Assembly: GCA_949288955.1 (NCBI GenBank)
Contig: CASEMS010000026.1
Coordinates: forward strand, 1-36,237
Source: an uncultured Lentisphaeraceae bacterium
GTDB lineage: Bacteria > Verrucomicrobiota > Kiritimatiellia > RFP12 > DVOR01
DNA: 36,237 nucleotides
Direction of reading: 5' to 3'
Below are positions 17,112-26,474 of this stretch, in pieces (position 1 is the first letter of the stretch; each line of letters starts with the position of its first letter). Below the pieces are notes generated by a model. That model was not told where the DNA came from. It did not search any database and worked only from the letters and a program-made list of their open reading frames with translations. The translations under genes were made by a program, and so were the position numbers.

Positions 17112-17816
17112 ATGCGAACCCTCCGCCCAAGCCCCCACCCGTCGCGCCGGCCCGGCGCGCCCTGCCTGCTCCTCGCCGCGCTCCTCGCCCTCGCGGCGGG
17201 GTGCGCGACGGGGCCGAACCTGCGCGCGCTGAACCCCGACGAGGCGAAGATCGACGTCTACGCCGACGGCACCGTCCACGTCCTCGGCGAGCCCGTGGCG
17301 ATGGGCGACCTCTCGGGCATCGTCGAGCGCTCCTCCACCGGCCCGGCCGACACCATCCTCGTCCGCCTCCACGGCGACCCCACCAGCCCCGCCTTCGTGG
17401 AGCTGCGCAGGTACGTGACCGACCAGATGATCCGGGCGGGGCACTACAAGTTCCGCTTCTTCTCCACCCCGCAGGCCTCCGTCGCCACCTACGACCCGCG
17501 CACCGGCAAGTCCGAGACCTCCGTCTCCGCTCTGCCCGTGCGCCAGCTCTCCGGCCGCGAGCTGGATGCCGAGGCCGCCCGCATGGCCGCCGAGATCGAC
17601 GCCTACGCGGCCGGCACGTATGTCTCCGAGGCCGCCAACCGCCAGCCCGCCGAGATTTCCCAGGGCCGCCCCGAGGCCCTCGCCATCGCCCCCAAGGCCG
17701 TCGACGCCCGCACCGGGCAGGGCCAGGCCCAGGGCGCCAAGCCGCTCACCCAGGAGGAGTCCCTCCGCACCCGCTACCTCCGCCAGCAGCGTCAGCTCCG
17801 GGGAGGGCGCCGATGA
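17112..17816 (+). CDS. Lipoprotein with ExbD/TolR-like periplasmic domain
   Basis: A 234-residue predicted lipoprotein. A positively charged N-terminus and a hydrophobic stretch end in the lipobox LAAGC, with Cys31 as the lipidated residue. The mature part (about residues 45-130) reads KIDVYADGTVHVLGEPV..DTILVRLHGD..FVELRRYVTDQMIRAG. Its order of strands and helix resembles the periplasmic domain of ExbD/TolR, but without the usual transmembrane anchor. This similarity is my reading and would need structure prediction. The C-terminal third is Ala/Gln/Arg-rich and probably disordered. I prefer ATG 17112 over the in-frame TTG at 17100, because AAAGG (17095-17099) would be too close to the latter. 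The stop overlaps the murE start by four bases. Confidence 0.6.
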   Translation: MRTLRPSPHPSRRPGAPCLLLAALLALAAGCATGPNLRALNPDEAKIDVYADGTVHVLGEPVAMGDLSGIVERSSTGPADTILVRLHGDPTSPAFVELRRYVTDQMIRAGHYKFRFFSTPQASVATYDPRTGKSETSVSALPVRQLSGRELDAEAARMAAEIDAYAAGTYVSEAANRQPAEISQGRPEALAIAPKAVDARTGQGQAQGAKPLTQEESLRTRYLRQQRQLRGGRR

Positions 17817-19156
17817 GCCGTTGGGCCGACGTGGTCTGCGACTCGCGCCGGGTCACCCCCGGCGCGCTTTTCGTGGCCATCCCCGGCACGCGCGACGACG
17901 GCGCGCGCCACATCGCCGAGGCCCGCGCCAAGGGCGCCGCCGCCGTCATGGGCGCCTGCGCGGGGTGTGACATCCGCGTGGGCGACCCGCGCGCCGCCTT
18001 CGCCGAGGCCTGCGCCGACCACTTCGGCCGCCCCTCCGAGCGGCTCCTGCTCTGCGCCGTGACCGGCACCAACGGCAAGACCACCACCGCCTGGCTCCTG
18101 CGCGACATCCTCGCCCAGGCCGGCCTCAACCCCGGCCTCCTCACCACCGTGCGCGAGCAATGGCCCGGCCACGACGCCCCCGCCGACCGCACCACACCCG
18201 ACGCCCGCGCCCTCCAAGCCGCCCTCGCCCGGATGGTCGCCGCCGGCTGCCGCGCCGCCGTCATCGAGGCCTCCAGCCACGCCATCGACCAATCCCGCGT
18301 CGGCGCCTGCCGCCTCGCCCTCGCCGCCTTCACCAACCTCACCCAAGACCACCTCGACTACCACGGGACGATGGAGGCCTACTTCGCCGCCAAGGCCCGC
18401 CTCTTCCTCGAACACCCCGAGGCCCCCGCCGTCATCAACGCCGACGACCCCTACGGGCGCCGCCTCCTCGCCCTCCTCAAAGGCCGCCCCAACCTCTTCC
18501 CCTACGCCCCCTCCGCCGTCCGGGCCGACCTCGACGCCGAGGGCATCCGCGCCGAGCTCACCCTCGGCGGCCGGCGCGTCGCCTTCCGCACCGCCCTGCG
18601 CGGCCGCTTCAACCTCGCCAACCTCCTCTGCGCCGCCACCGCCGCCCAGGCCCTCGGCGTGGGCCCCGAGCCCATCCTCTGCGCCCTCTCCGCCGCCACG
18701 CCCCGTTGGGGCCGCCTCGAACCCGTCGCGCCCGGCGTCTTCGTGGACTACGCCCACACCGACGACGCCCTCGCCAACGTCCTCGCCACCCTCCGCCCCC
18801 TCACCAAGGGCCGCCTTCTCTGCCTCTTCGGCTGCGGCGGCGACCGCGACCGCGCCAAGCGCCCCAAGATGGCCGCCGCCGTCGACCGCGCCGCCGACCT
18901 CGCCATCGTAACCTCCGACAACCCCCGCACCGAGGACCCCCGCGCCATCATCGCCGACATCCTCCCCGGCTTCGCCCGCCTCACCCCCCACGTCGAGCCC
19001 GACCGCCGCGCCGCCATCCGCCTGGCCCTCTCCCTCCTGCGCCCCGGCGACACCCTCCTCGTCGCCGGCAAGGGCCACGAGACCTATCAGGAGATCGCCG
19101 GCCAACGCCACCACTTCTCCGACGCCGAGGAGATCCTCGCCGCCCTCCGCCCCTGA
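17813..19156 (+). CDS. murE: UDP-N-acetylmuramoyl-tripeptide synthetase MurE
   Basis: A 447-residue Mur ligase that adds the third amino acid to UDP-MurNAc-L-Ala-D-Glu in the cytoplasm. The N-terminal domain begins VCDSRRVTPGALFVAIPG. The ATP P-loop is TGTNGKTTT (Lys89). Further motifs are FTNLTQDHLDYHGTMEAYFAAK, with the lysine that is usually carbamylated, and VDYAHTDDAL. The specificity motif is DNPR (residues 369-372) within TSDNPRTEDP, which marks meso-diaminopimelate-adding enzymes and implies A1gamma-type peptidoglycan. It is somewhat short, about 40-50 residues less than E. coli MurE, mostly at the N-terminus. ATG 17813 overlaps the lipoprotein stop. No other division or cell-wall cluster gene is adjacent. 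Confidence 0.95.
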   Translation: MSRWADVVCDSRRVTPGALFVAIPGTRDDGARHIAEARAKGAAAVMGACAGCDIRVGDPRAAFAEACADHFGRPSERLLLCAVTGTNGKTTTAWLLRDILAQAGLNPGLLTTVREQWPGHDAPADRTTPDARALQAALARMVAAGCRAAVIEASSHAIDQSRVGACRLALAAFTNLTQDHLDYHGTMEAYFAAKARLFLEHPEAPAVINADDPYGRRLLALLKGRPNLFPYAPSAVRADLDAEGIRAELTLGGRRVAFRTALRGRFNLANLLCAATAAQALGVGPEPILCALSAATPRWGRLEPVAPGVFVDYAHTDDALANVLATLRPLTKGRLLCLFGCGGDRDRAKRPKMAAAVDRAADLAIVTSDNPRTEDPRAIIADILPGFARLTPHVEPDRRAAIRLALSLLRPGDTLLVAGKGHETYQEIAGQRHHFSDAEEILAALRP

Positions 19157-19178
19157 GCCCCCGCCCCCGCCTCTCCGA

Positions 19179-19252
19179 GGATCGGCGGCTGATCCACCTC
19201 GGATCGGCGGCTGATCCACCTCGGGTCAGCCGCCGATCCAAAGTTATCGACA
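19179..19252. repeat. Dispersed repeat: two direct 22-bp units plus an inverted unit
   Basis: Two identical 22-base units starting GGATCGGCGGCTGATCC occupy 19179-19200 and 19201-19222. They are followed by an inverted copy GGGTCAGCCGCCGATCC and the tail AAAGTTATCGACA (19223-19252). The inverted arm and tail match 8671-8698, and the direct units match the array at 26163-26338. The remaining intergenic bases 19253-19340 hold no feature I recognise. Confidence 0.75.
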
Positions 19253-19340
19253 ACCCCACCTTCCCAAGAGGCCCCCGTGAGACCACGGCGGATCCGCGGG
19301 GGATGTGTTCGGAAAAAGTTAGGGTTGCGTCAAAAAAGGC

Positions 19341-19369
19341 TTGCGCGGATTGGGGGGGGGTGGTACTAT
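19341..19369 (+). promoter_or_regulatory. Sigma70-like promoter with a G9 tract in the spacer
   Basis: TTGCGC (19341-19346) is the -35, a variant seen elsewhere in this window. TACTAT (19364-19369) is the -10 at an optimal 17-base spacing, with an alternative TATAAG at 19367-19372. Nine consecutive G bases (19352-19360) lie inside the spacer. The following ATG at 19423 has AAGGAG 8 bases upstream. Confidence 0.68.
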
Positions 19370-19422
19370 AAGGGCATGGCAAGGCGTGATAGGCACGCGA
19401 AGCCCAACAAGGAGCGAGACAG

Positions 19423-20076
19423 ATGAGAAGCGCAATCGCGGCAGTGGCCGCCTGTTTGATGTTTGGCGCGGCCCAGGCCGCCACGGCCGTGTGGTCGACG
19501 GCGGACGTGACCGCCACCAGCACGACCTTGACCCCTTCCTACGGGGCGAACACCTCGCACACCATCGGGTTGGCCTTCCTGCTCCCGGCCGGCGGGACGA
19601 ACGCGGTCGTCGGCGCGGGACAGCAGATCAATTTCCCCGGCGGCGGTGGCACATCCCCGAACAACAACACCCTCCAGGTCTACTTCGCGGACGGCACGGC
19701 GACGCTGAAGGTGCAGGGCAACGGGACGGCCAACACCGCCTCCTTCACGCTCGGCGAGAATCTTGAGGCGGGCAGCAGGCACGGGCTGGTCTATTCGCTC
19801 CAGCGCGGCGCGAATGAGCAGACCTCGACCCTGAGCGTCTACTTCGACGGGGTGGCGATCGCCACCGACGTGGAGCTTGACGCCAACTTCTGGTCGGGCC
19901 CCGTGAACTCGATCTACGCGCCCGACTCCACGTTGGTCGGCGAGGCGCTCGCCTATGACACCATCCTTTCCGCGGATGAGTGCGTGGCGCTGACCAAGAC
20001 CATCCCCGAGCCGACGGCGTTGGCGTTGCTGGCCCTCGGCGTGGCGGGCGTGGCGCTGCGCCGCCGCGGAGCCTGA
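19423..20076 (+). CDS. Small secreted PEP-CTERM sorting-domain protein
   Basis: A 217-residue exported protein. It has a signal peptide (about residues 1-20, ending AQAA) and a C-terminal PEP-CTERM sorting signal: IPEPTALALLALGVAGVALRRR, with the PEP motif, a hydrophobic helix and a final Arg cluster. Such proteins are processed by an exosortase and are linked to exopolysaccharide export. No exosortase gene is in the window. The mature part resembles a compact concanavalin/LamG-like sandwich (GLVYSLQRGANEQTSTLSVY), but this is a weak match. AAGGAG at 19409-19414 supports ATG 19423. It has its own G-tract promoter and a strong terminator at 20082-20127, so it is probably transcribed alone. Confidence 0.85.
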   Translation: MRSAIAAVAACLMFGAAQAATAVWSTADVTATSTTLTPSYGANTSHTIGLAFLLPAGGTNAVVGAGQQINFPGGGGTSPNNNTLQVYFADGTATLKVQGNGTANTASFTLGENLEAGSRHGLVYSLQRGANEQTSTLSVYFDGVAIATDVELDANFWSGPVNSIYAPDSTLVGEALAYDTILSADECVALTKTIPEPTALALLALGVAGVALRRRGA

Positions 20077-20081
20077 GGCGC

Positions 20082-20127
20082 GCACGAAAAAGGCCCCCGA
20101 CCGGACGGTCGGGGGCCTTTTTCGTGC
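20082..20127. terminator. Strong symmetrical (bidirectional) terminator
   Basis: A 21-base perfect stem runs from GCACGAAAAAGGCCCCCGAC on the left (20082 onward) to its complement ending GGCCTTTTTCGTGC at 20127, with a GGAC loop. A- and T-tracts flank the GC core, so it can work on both strands. It lies 5 bases after the PEP-CTERM gene and separates it from the next giant gene. Confidence 0.92.
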
Positions 20128-20168
20128 CTGGGGCGAAAGGGGCGGTTGCCTCGCATAAGTCTTTGCGC

Positions 20169-20198
20169 TTGACGGTGGGGGGAAGGGGGCTATACTAT
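20169..20198 (+). promoter_or_regulatory. Sigma70-like promoter with an interrupted G tract (G6-AA-G5)
   Basis: TTGACG (20169-20174) is followed by TATACT at 20191-20196 (16-base spacer) or TACTAT at 20193-20198 (18-base spacer). The spacer holds G6 (20177-20182), AA, then G5 (20185-20189). It is the third promoter of this type, and it also drives a secreted-protein gene (ATG 20245). Confidence 0.68.
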
Positions 20199-20244
20199 CC
20201 GGCAGAACTGGTCGGAGGGTTCCGGCCTGGCAAGGAGCGTGTTT

Positions 20245-23200
20245 ATGGCAAAGACAGCGGTTTCATGGCGGCTTGGGGCCGTCGCGGCCTTGGTGGCCGG
20301 GTGCGCGTGGTGCGCCCATGCGGCGTTGGAGGAGTCCGTTTGGGCGGATGTCTCCTTTTATTCCACCTTCGACAACCCCGACCTGGGCATCGCCGCCGAG
20401 CGCGGCGCGGGCGCGTGGAACACGGAGAATGGCTATGACGGCACCACGCCTGTCCTGCCGGCCTTCATCACGGTCTCGGGGTCGACGCCGGCTCTGGATC
20501 TCGCCACGTACCAGAACTGGACGGGGACGAAGGTCGAGGGCGGCGTGTCGCCGACGCAGACGGTGTTGGGCGTGGAGGCCGAGACCTTCACCATCGCCTT
20601 TCGCGCGAGCGCGGGCGGCGTGCCCAACGCCTTGCTTTTCTCCTTTGGCACGAAGTCGACGGGCGGTCTTTCCTTCCGCCGCGCCGAGGATGGGTACGCC
20701 TTGGCGCTCTGCACGGGGGTGAACGAGGCGCGGCTCGTGGGCGCGGCGGACAGCGACCCGGCGCAGCCGTGGCACACCTACGCGCTGACCTATGCGGCGT
20801 CCACGCTCACCTTCTATAGGGATGGCGCGTTGGTCGGGACGGTCGAGGGCGTCGAACCCTCGGTGCTCATCCCGAACGGCAACTTCCAGTGGGGCAAGCG
20901 CCATGGCGGTCTGATTACGAATCCCGCCGAGGTGGCGGGCGCGGACGCCTTGGACACGTTGGGCGTCTGGACGCGCGTGCTCTCGGAGGAGGAGATCCTC
21001 GCCTTGGGCAGGGAATGGGAGACGTTCGCGGCCCTGACGGACGCGCTCTGGGAGCAGGTCTCCTTCTATAGCACCTTCGAGGGGAAGACGCAGGGCATCG
21101 AGCCCGAGCGGGGCGCAGGCGCATGGAACACCACGGTTGGCAACACCACGCCCACGTTCGTCTCCGTCTCCGGCACCAACGGCCATGCGCTGGACGTGAG
21201 CGAGAATGGGTATTCGCAATGGACGTCGGATGCGGGGCAGTCGGTGCTCAGCGAGAGCGACGAGGCCTTCACCATCGTCTTCCGCGGCATGACAGGCGCC
21301 ACGAAGGGCGGTATCCTCTTCGCCTTTGGCAGCAGCGGCGGCACGGAAGGGACTGGCGAGTTCGGCCTTTCCTTCTATCGTGGGGAGACCGCGGGGTCGC
21401 TGGTCGCGGCGACGGGCAAGTACGAGTCGAAGCTGACCTACGCGCCCGAGGCGGGGGACGACGCGGCCTACCATGTCTTCGCCCTGACCTACGACGCCGC
21501 GTTGCCGGAGGAGCGTCGGTTGGCGCTCTACGTGGACGATTTCGCCACGCCTGTGGCCACGGGGTCGGTGGTGGGCCGGTTGATCGGGCCGCAGTTCCAA
21601 TGGGGGCGCCGCTATGGCGCCAACTGTCCGAGCGTTGGCGAGGCCAACGGCGACGGCGCCCTCGACGCCTTGGGCGTCTGGAAGCGCGTGCTCTCGGCGG
21701 ATGAGCTGACCACGTTGCGGGACGCGTGGGGTCTGTCGGCGCAGCCGGTGCGCACGCGCATCGCCTTCACGGATGTGCCGGAGGGGTGGGGGACGGCGCC
21801 ATCCGCCGCGCAGGCGCTGACCACCTCGGCGCAGATTGAGTTGGAAACGATGGCGGAGGCCCGGCAGACCGTGGATGGGCGCGCGATCAATGCAGTGGAG
21901 GTCGTCGGCGCCTTCAACGCCCCTGACGTCTTCGGCATCTCGGGGAGTGGGCAGGGCAACAACGGCACGTTGGAGCGCGACGTCTGGCTGAAGGTCTCCG
22001 GCGGCAAGGTGGGCACCGTCGTCGGCGGCAAGGAGAATGACTGGACGGCCACGAGCGGAACACCCAACAAGCACGCCAACACCGTCAATGGCGACCTGCT
22101 GACGGAGCTCGCCGGCACGGCCGTCGCCGACCACGTCGTCGGCGGGCTCACGGGCCTCAGCCGCGGCGGCGAGGCGGGCGTGGGCCTCCCCTTCAACGGA
22201 GACTCGCTCGTTACGATCGCCGAGGGCGCGCGCGTGCGCGGCAACATCGTCGGCGGCGACGTCAACTACCACGGCCGCGCCTTCACGCACACCGGCAACG
22301 CCACGGTGCGCGTCTACGCCATGCAGGATCAATCGGACTCCAGCCTCTTGTTGCATGACCGCTTGGCCGGCGTCCATATCATCGGCGGGCAGGCGAGCGC
22401 GGACGCCACCAACCGTGCCGACGGTTTCGCTGTTACGCTCACGGGGGACAGCACGGTGGAGGTGGTCCTCCCCGACGACGCCTCGGGCACCTTCGCCAAG
22501 GAGATCATCGGCGGCTCCTACAACACCAACGCCGATGGGAACGACTACGACTTCACCGTCGGCGGCAACGCCTCGGTGCTCATCGACGCCCCCGAGGCAG
22601 TTACCTTCCCCAACCGCATCGTCGCGGGCGGCCGCGGGCGGGACGCCACCGTCAAAGGGTTGACCGCGCTGACCCTCCGCGGTGGCACCTTCACCTGCGA
22701 ACTGCTCCCCGCCTACGATGGGGCCATCGCCGAGGGCGGCAGCGAACTCATCCTGGAGGGCGACGCCGCGCGCGGCCTGGACATCACGGGCGCGACGCTC
22801 GGGGCGTTCGACGTTGTGCGCCTGCGGCGCGACATCGACCTGGGCGGCCACCGCCTGCTGGGCTCCACCCTCGTCGTCGAGGGCGCGTGCACCCTCACGC
22901 TCGACTCTACGCCCGAGGAGTGGGACGCCCAGCGCATCCTCATTGCCCGCGCGGACGCCATCCGCGAGGGGCTGACGATGAATGTCTCCGGCGTGATGGG
23001 CTGGGAGCTGCGCTGCGAGAACGGTTACCTCACCTACGTCTCCCCCGGCGTCAAGACCTCCACCTGGCAGACGCCCGAGGATGGCTCCACCAACTGGGCG
23101 GACGGCCTGAAGAACTATTACGCCAACCAAGACGTCCTCTTCGGCGCGAACGAGGCCGAGCAGACCGTCACGCTCACGGGCGCGACCACGCCCGGCATGG

Positions 23201-26087
23201 TTACGGTGGCGGGCGCCTATCGCTTCGAGGGCGAGGGCCCGCTGACCGTCGCGGGGCTCACCGTGGCGGAAAGCGGCGCGCTCACCGTCACCGAGGCCAC
23301 CGCCCCGCAGGGCCTCCTGACCGTCGATGGCACGCTGACCTACGCCCTCGCGGGCGATGTGGCCCTCTCCCACGCCATCCTCGGCTCCGGCACGCTCGTC
23401 AAGACCGGCGCGGGCACGCTGTCGCTGGAAGACGGCATCGCCGTCTCCCCCGCCATCGAGGTACGCGAGGGCACGCTGGATCTTCCCACTTCTGCCTATG
23501 GTGCTTACGCGGATCTGCCCGCGCTGACGGCGACGGGCACGGGCGTCATCGACTTCTCCGGTTGGACGGGCGGCGTCAAGGACGCGGACACGCCCATCCT
23601 CCTCTCCGAGGGCGGTACCCTCATCGTCCGCCACGGGAATGCGGATTGGGGCAAAGACTTCAACCCGCCCATCCTCATCGCGAACGATGGCACGCAGGGC
23701 GCCACCATCCGGGCCGGCAACAAGGGCAGCCACCTCGACCTCCGGGGCGCCATCTCCGGCCACGGTCTGCTGACCTTCACCTCCAACGGCGACGGCACCT
23801 GCGGCTATGACCTCTGGTGCGCCCTCGCGGACGACGACTCCGGCACGCCCCTCACCGTCCGCTACGCGCCGGAGGCGGACGATTCCGGCACGCCCACCAT
23901 CTATGTCGTCGCCGACGCCACCTACACCGGCGGCACCACCATCGCCGGCACCGGCGTTGTAACGACCTGCCGCGACGACGCGATCGGCCTCGGCCCCGTA
24001 ACCATCGAGGAGGGCGCCACCCTCACCGTCCAGGAGAACGACGAGTCCTCTTCCACGCTCAACGTCCACGCCGCCTACGCCAACCGCGGCGGCACCGTCA
24101 CCGGCGCCATCCGCCTCTGCGAGGGCGCCACGCTCAAGGGCGACGGCACGGCGGTCTTCGACGCCGTCTCCGTGGCCGAGGGCGCCACCATCCCCCTCAC
24201 CGACCTCCCCGAGGTCGGGCGCGAGCCGGTGAGGGTCGTCGCGTGGGCCTCCGGCCCCGCGACCGCCGAAGCCTTCGTTGTGGAGCTGCCTGAGGGCGCC
24301 ATGCTCTTGGCGCAGGACGACGGCCTCTACGTCTGCACGCCCCAGGCGCAGATCTGGGAGACCCCCGCCGAAGGTTCCGCCTGGGCCGACGGCCTCCCAG
24401 GCTTCCTGAGCGGCGATGACGTTACCTTCCCCGCGAACGCGGCGCAGGAACCCGTCACCCTGCCGGGCGCGAACGTCTATCCCGACGCCCTCGTCGTCTC
24501 CGGCGACTATGCGCTCACGGGCGGCACGGTGGTGCCCACCGCCCTCCATGTTACGGAGACCGGCACCCTCACCACGCCCTTCGGCGCCATCCGCTGGCCC
24601 GCCACCTCGGTCATCGACGGCACCCTCGCCGTGGCCGTCGACAGCAACACCACCCTTCCCTCCTTCACCGGCTCCGGCACCCTCGTCAAGACCGGCGCGG
24701 GCACCATCAGGCTTGACCGCGGTGTAACACTTCCGGCCAACCTCCACCTGAAGGAAGGTTCGCTGGCGTTCGTCGGGAAGAATGGTGACCAGGATGTAAC
24801 CTACGACCCCATCCCCGACATCATCGCCGAAGGCGGGACTGTCGTCGACGTCTCCGGCGCGTTCTGTCGCATCCCAGATGAGGACGCCACCATCACCCTG
24901 CGCGACAACGCCATCTTCCGCTTCACAAACGGCAACAGTTACTCGTGGGGTAACCGCGACCTCATGCCGCGCCTGCTTGTCGAGAACGATGGCACGGTCG
25001 AGAAGGCCGCCCGCATCCAAGGTTCCCACAATGGTAATGCCACTGACCTTAAGGGGGCAATCTCCGGCCACGGACTGCTCATCTTCGATGCGGGGGAGAC
25101 GAACAGCTACGACCTCCGCGCACCTATCAGCGATGATGGTGGCGCACTGAAGGTGCGGTACGCCGACACCAACTCTACCATTTATGCCTTCAATGCCTCC
25201 ACGTACACTGGTGGCACGGAGGTGGCCTCGGTGGTGCGTGTGTATGACTCCGAGACCTTTGGCAGTGGCCCTGTCTCCATTGAGGCCGGTGGCAACCTCA
25301 CCATTGACTCCGCCACCCTCAACATTCGTGCCGCCTATGCCAACAGCGGCACCGTCAGCGGCGCCATCCAGCTCTGCGAGGGTGCCACCCTCACCGCCGG
25401 GACGGCGCGCTTCGACGCGCTGACCGTCGCCGAGGGGGCCGTCATCCCCGTGGCCGTGGGCGAGGGCTTCGCGGTGGAGGAGGGCGCTTGCCTGGTCTCC
25501 TGGGCCTCCGCCGACGTCGAGGCCGCCGACTTCGCCGCCGACCTGCCCGCGGGCTTCGCCGCCGAGGTGCGCGAAGACGGCCTCTACGCCGTCTCCGCCT
25601 TCTCCCTGCCCACCGCCGTGGCGGGTGAGACGGAAGGCGTGGTCTTCGACGACAACGCCGTCGCCACGCTCACCGCCGCCGCGCAAGGCGTCGGCCTCTC
25701 CGCCGTAACCTCCGTCACCGGCCTGGCCAACGGCCAAGCGATGACCACCGCGCAGATCAACGAGGCCTCGCCTGCCTCACCGGCGAAGGCCTCGTGCTGG
25801 CCGACGCCGAGGCCGGCACGCTCACCGTGGCCTACGACCTCGCTGTTACCGCCATCACCGTGGGCGACGCCGACCTCGCCGTCACCGCCACCCTCTCCGG
25901 CCCGAACGGCGCCGTGCGCTTCGTCGAAGGCGCGAAGGTTACGCTCGTGCCCGTTACCCTCGGGGCGGACGCCGCCGAGGGCGACCCCCTCGCCGAGACC
26001 GAGGCCGCCGCCTCCGACACGGTGACCCTCACCGGCGCGGCGACCCCCGGCACCGTGCTCTTCAAGGTGCGCGTCGCCGCGCCCTGA
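20245..26087 (+). CDS. Giant secreted LamG / autotransporter-type repeat protein, frameshifted near the 3' end
   Basis: A secreted protein of about 1947 residues once a one-base deletion near 25770 is corrected. As read, the first frame ends at 26025. ATG 20245 has AAGGAG 7 bases upstream, whereas the GTG at 20239 is too close to it. A signal peptide covers residues 1 to about 27. Two LamG-like repeats follow (about 30-259 and 266-497), both with VSFYSTF..ERGAGAWNT, FQWGKR or FQWGRR, and LDxLGVWxRVLS. Residues ~506-936 are a GG-rich beta region (IVGGDVNYHG, EIIGGSYNTNADG). Two long tandem modules (about 938-1367 and 1368-1786) carry PATR motifs: SGTLVKTGAGT, YTGGTTIAG, and LNVHAAYANRGGTVTGAI paired with LNIRAAYANSGTVSGAI. 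There is no PEP-CTERM or beta-barrel. It is probably a surface structural or adhesive protein; the ligand is unknown. Confidence 0.78.
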
Positions 26088-26103
26088 GGATCGCCATCCT
26101 ATC

Positions 26104-26145
26104 GGGCGACCCCGCGACGCCTCGCGTCCGGGGTCGCCCTTTTTT
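26104..26145 (+). terminator. Rho-independent terminator after the second giant gene
   Basis: GGGCGACCCC (26104-26113) pairs with GGGGTCGCCC (26130-26139), and a small inner stem GCGACGC/GCGTC lies between them. TTTTTT follows at 26140-26145. Its position just past the stop at 26085-26087 supports the corrected 3' end of the giant gene. Confidence 0.88.
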
Positions 26146-26162
26146 GCCGCCATGCGGCACGA

Positions 26163-26338
26163 GGCTCGGCGGCTGACCCACCTTGGCTCAGCGGCTGATC
26201 CACTTTGACTCGGCGGCTGATCCACCTCGGACCGGGGGCTGATCCACCTCGGCTCGGCGGCTGATCCACCTCGGGCCGGGGGCTGATCCACCTCGGCTCG
26301 GCGGCTGATCCACCTCGGGTCAGCGGCGGATCCTCTCC
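26163..26338. repeat. Eight tandem 22-bp repeats
   Basis: Eight contiguous 22-base units start at 26163, 26185, 26207, 26229, 26251, 26273, 26295 and 26317. The typical unit begins GGCTCGGCGGCTGATCC and ends ACCTC. Units 5 and 7 are identical, units 4 and 6 share a CCGGGGG variant, and the first and last are the most diverged. There are no spacers, so this is not a CRISPR. The unit core is shared with 8622-8690 and 19179-19252. Bases 26339-26427 contain nothing else I recognise. Confidence 0.9.
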
Positions 26339-26427
26339 GGACGATTCGGCGATGGCGGAGGTGAGGGGGAATGGCTGGCGTCGCACCACCGGCAGGACAC
26401 TTTTTTGCGAAATCCCGAAAAAAGTGC

Positions 26428-26457
26428 TTGCAACCTTGGTCGAGGATGTGCTATCTT
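26428..26457 (+). promoter_or_regulatory. Promoter of tRNA-Ala
   Basis: TTGCAA (26428-26433) and TATCTT (26452-26457) are separated by 18 bases, and TGC precedes the -10 (extended -10). Transcription would begin about 10-12 bases before the mature tRNA. The spacer has no G tract. Confidence 0.75.
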
Positions 26458-26474
26458 ATGGTCATTCCTTTCAC

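Noticed and set aside
20245..26087. Autotransporter (type V) secretion of the giant proteins
   Set aside because: PATR-type beta repeats are present, but no C-terminal beta-barrel with an aromatic final residue is visible in either giant.
26163..26338. CRISPR array
   Set aside because: The 22-base units are contiguous with no spacers, and no cas gene is present.
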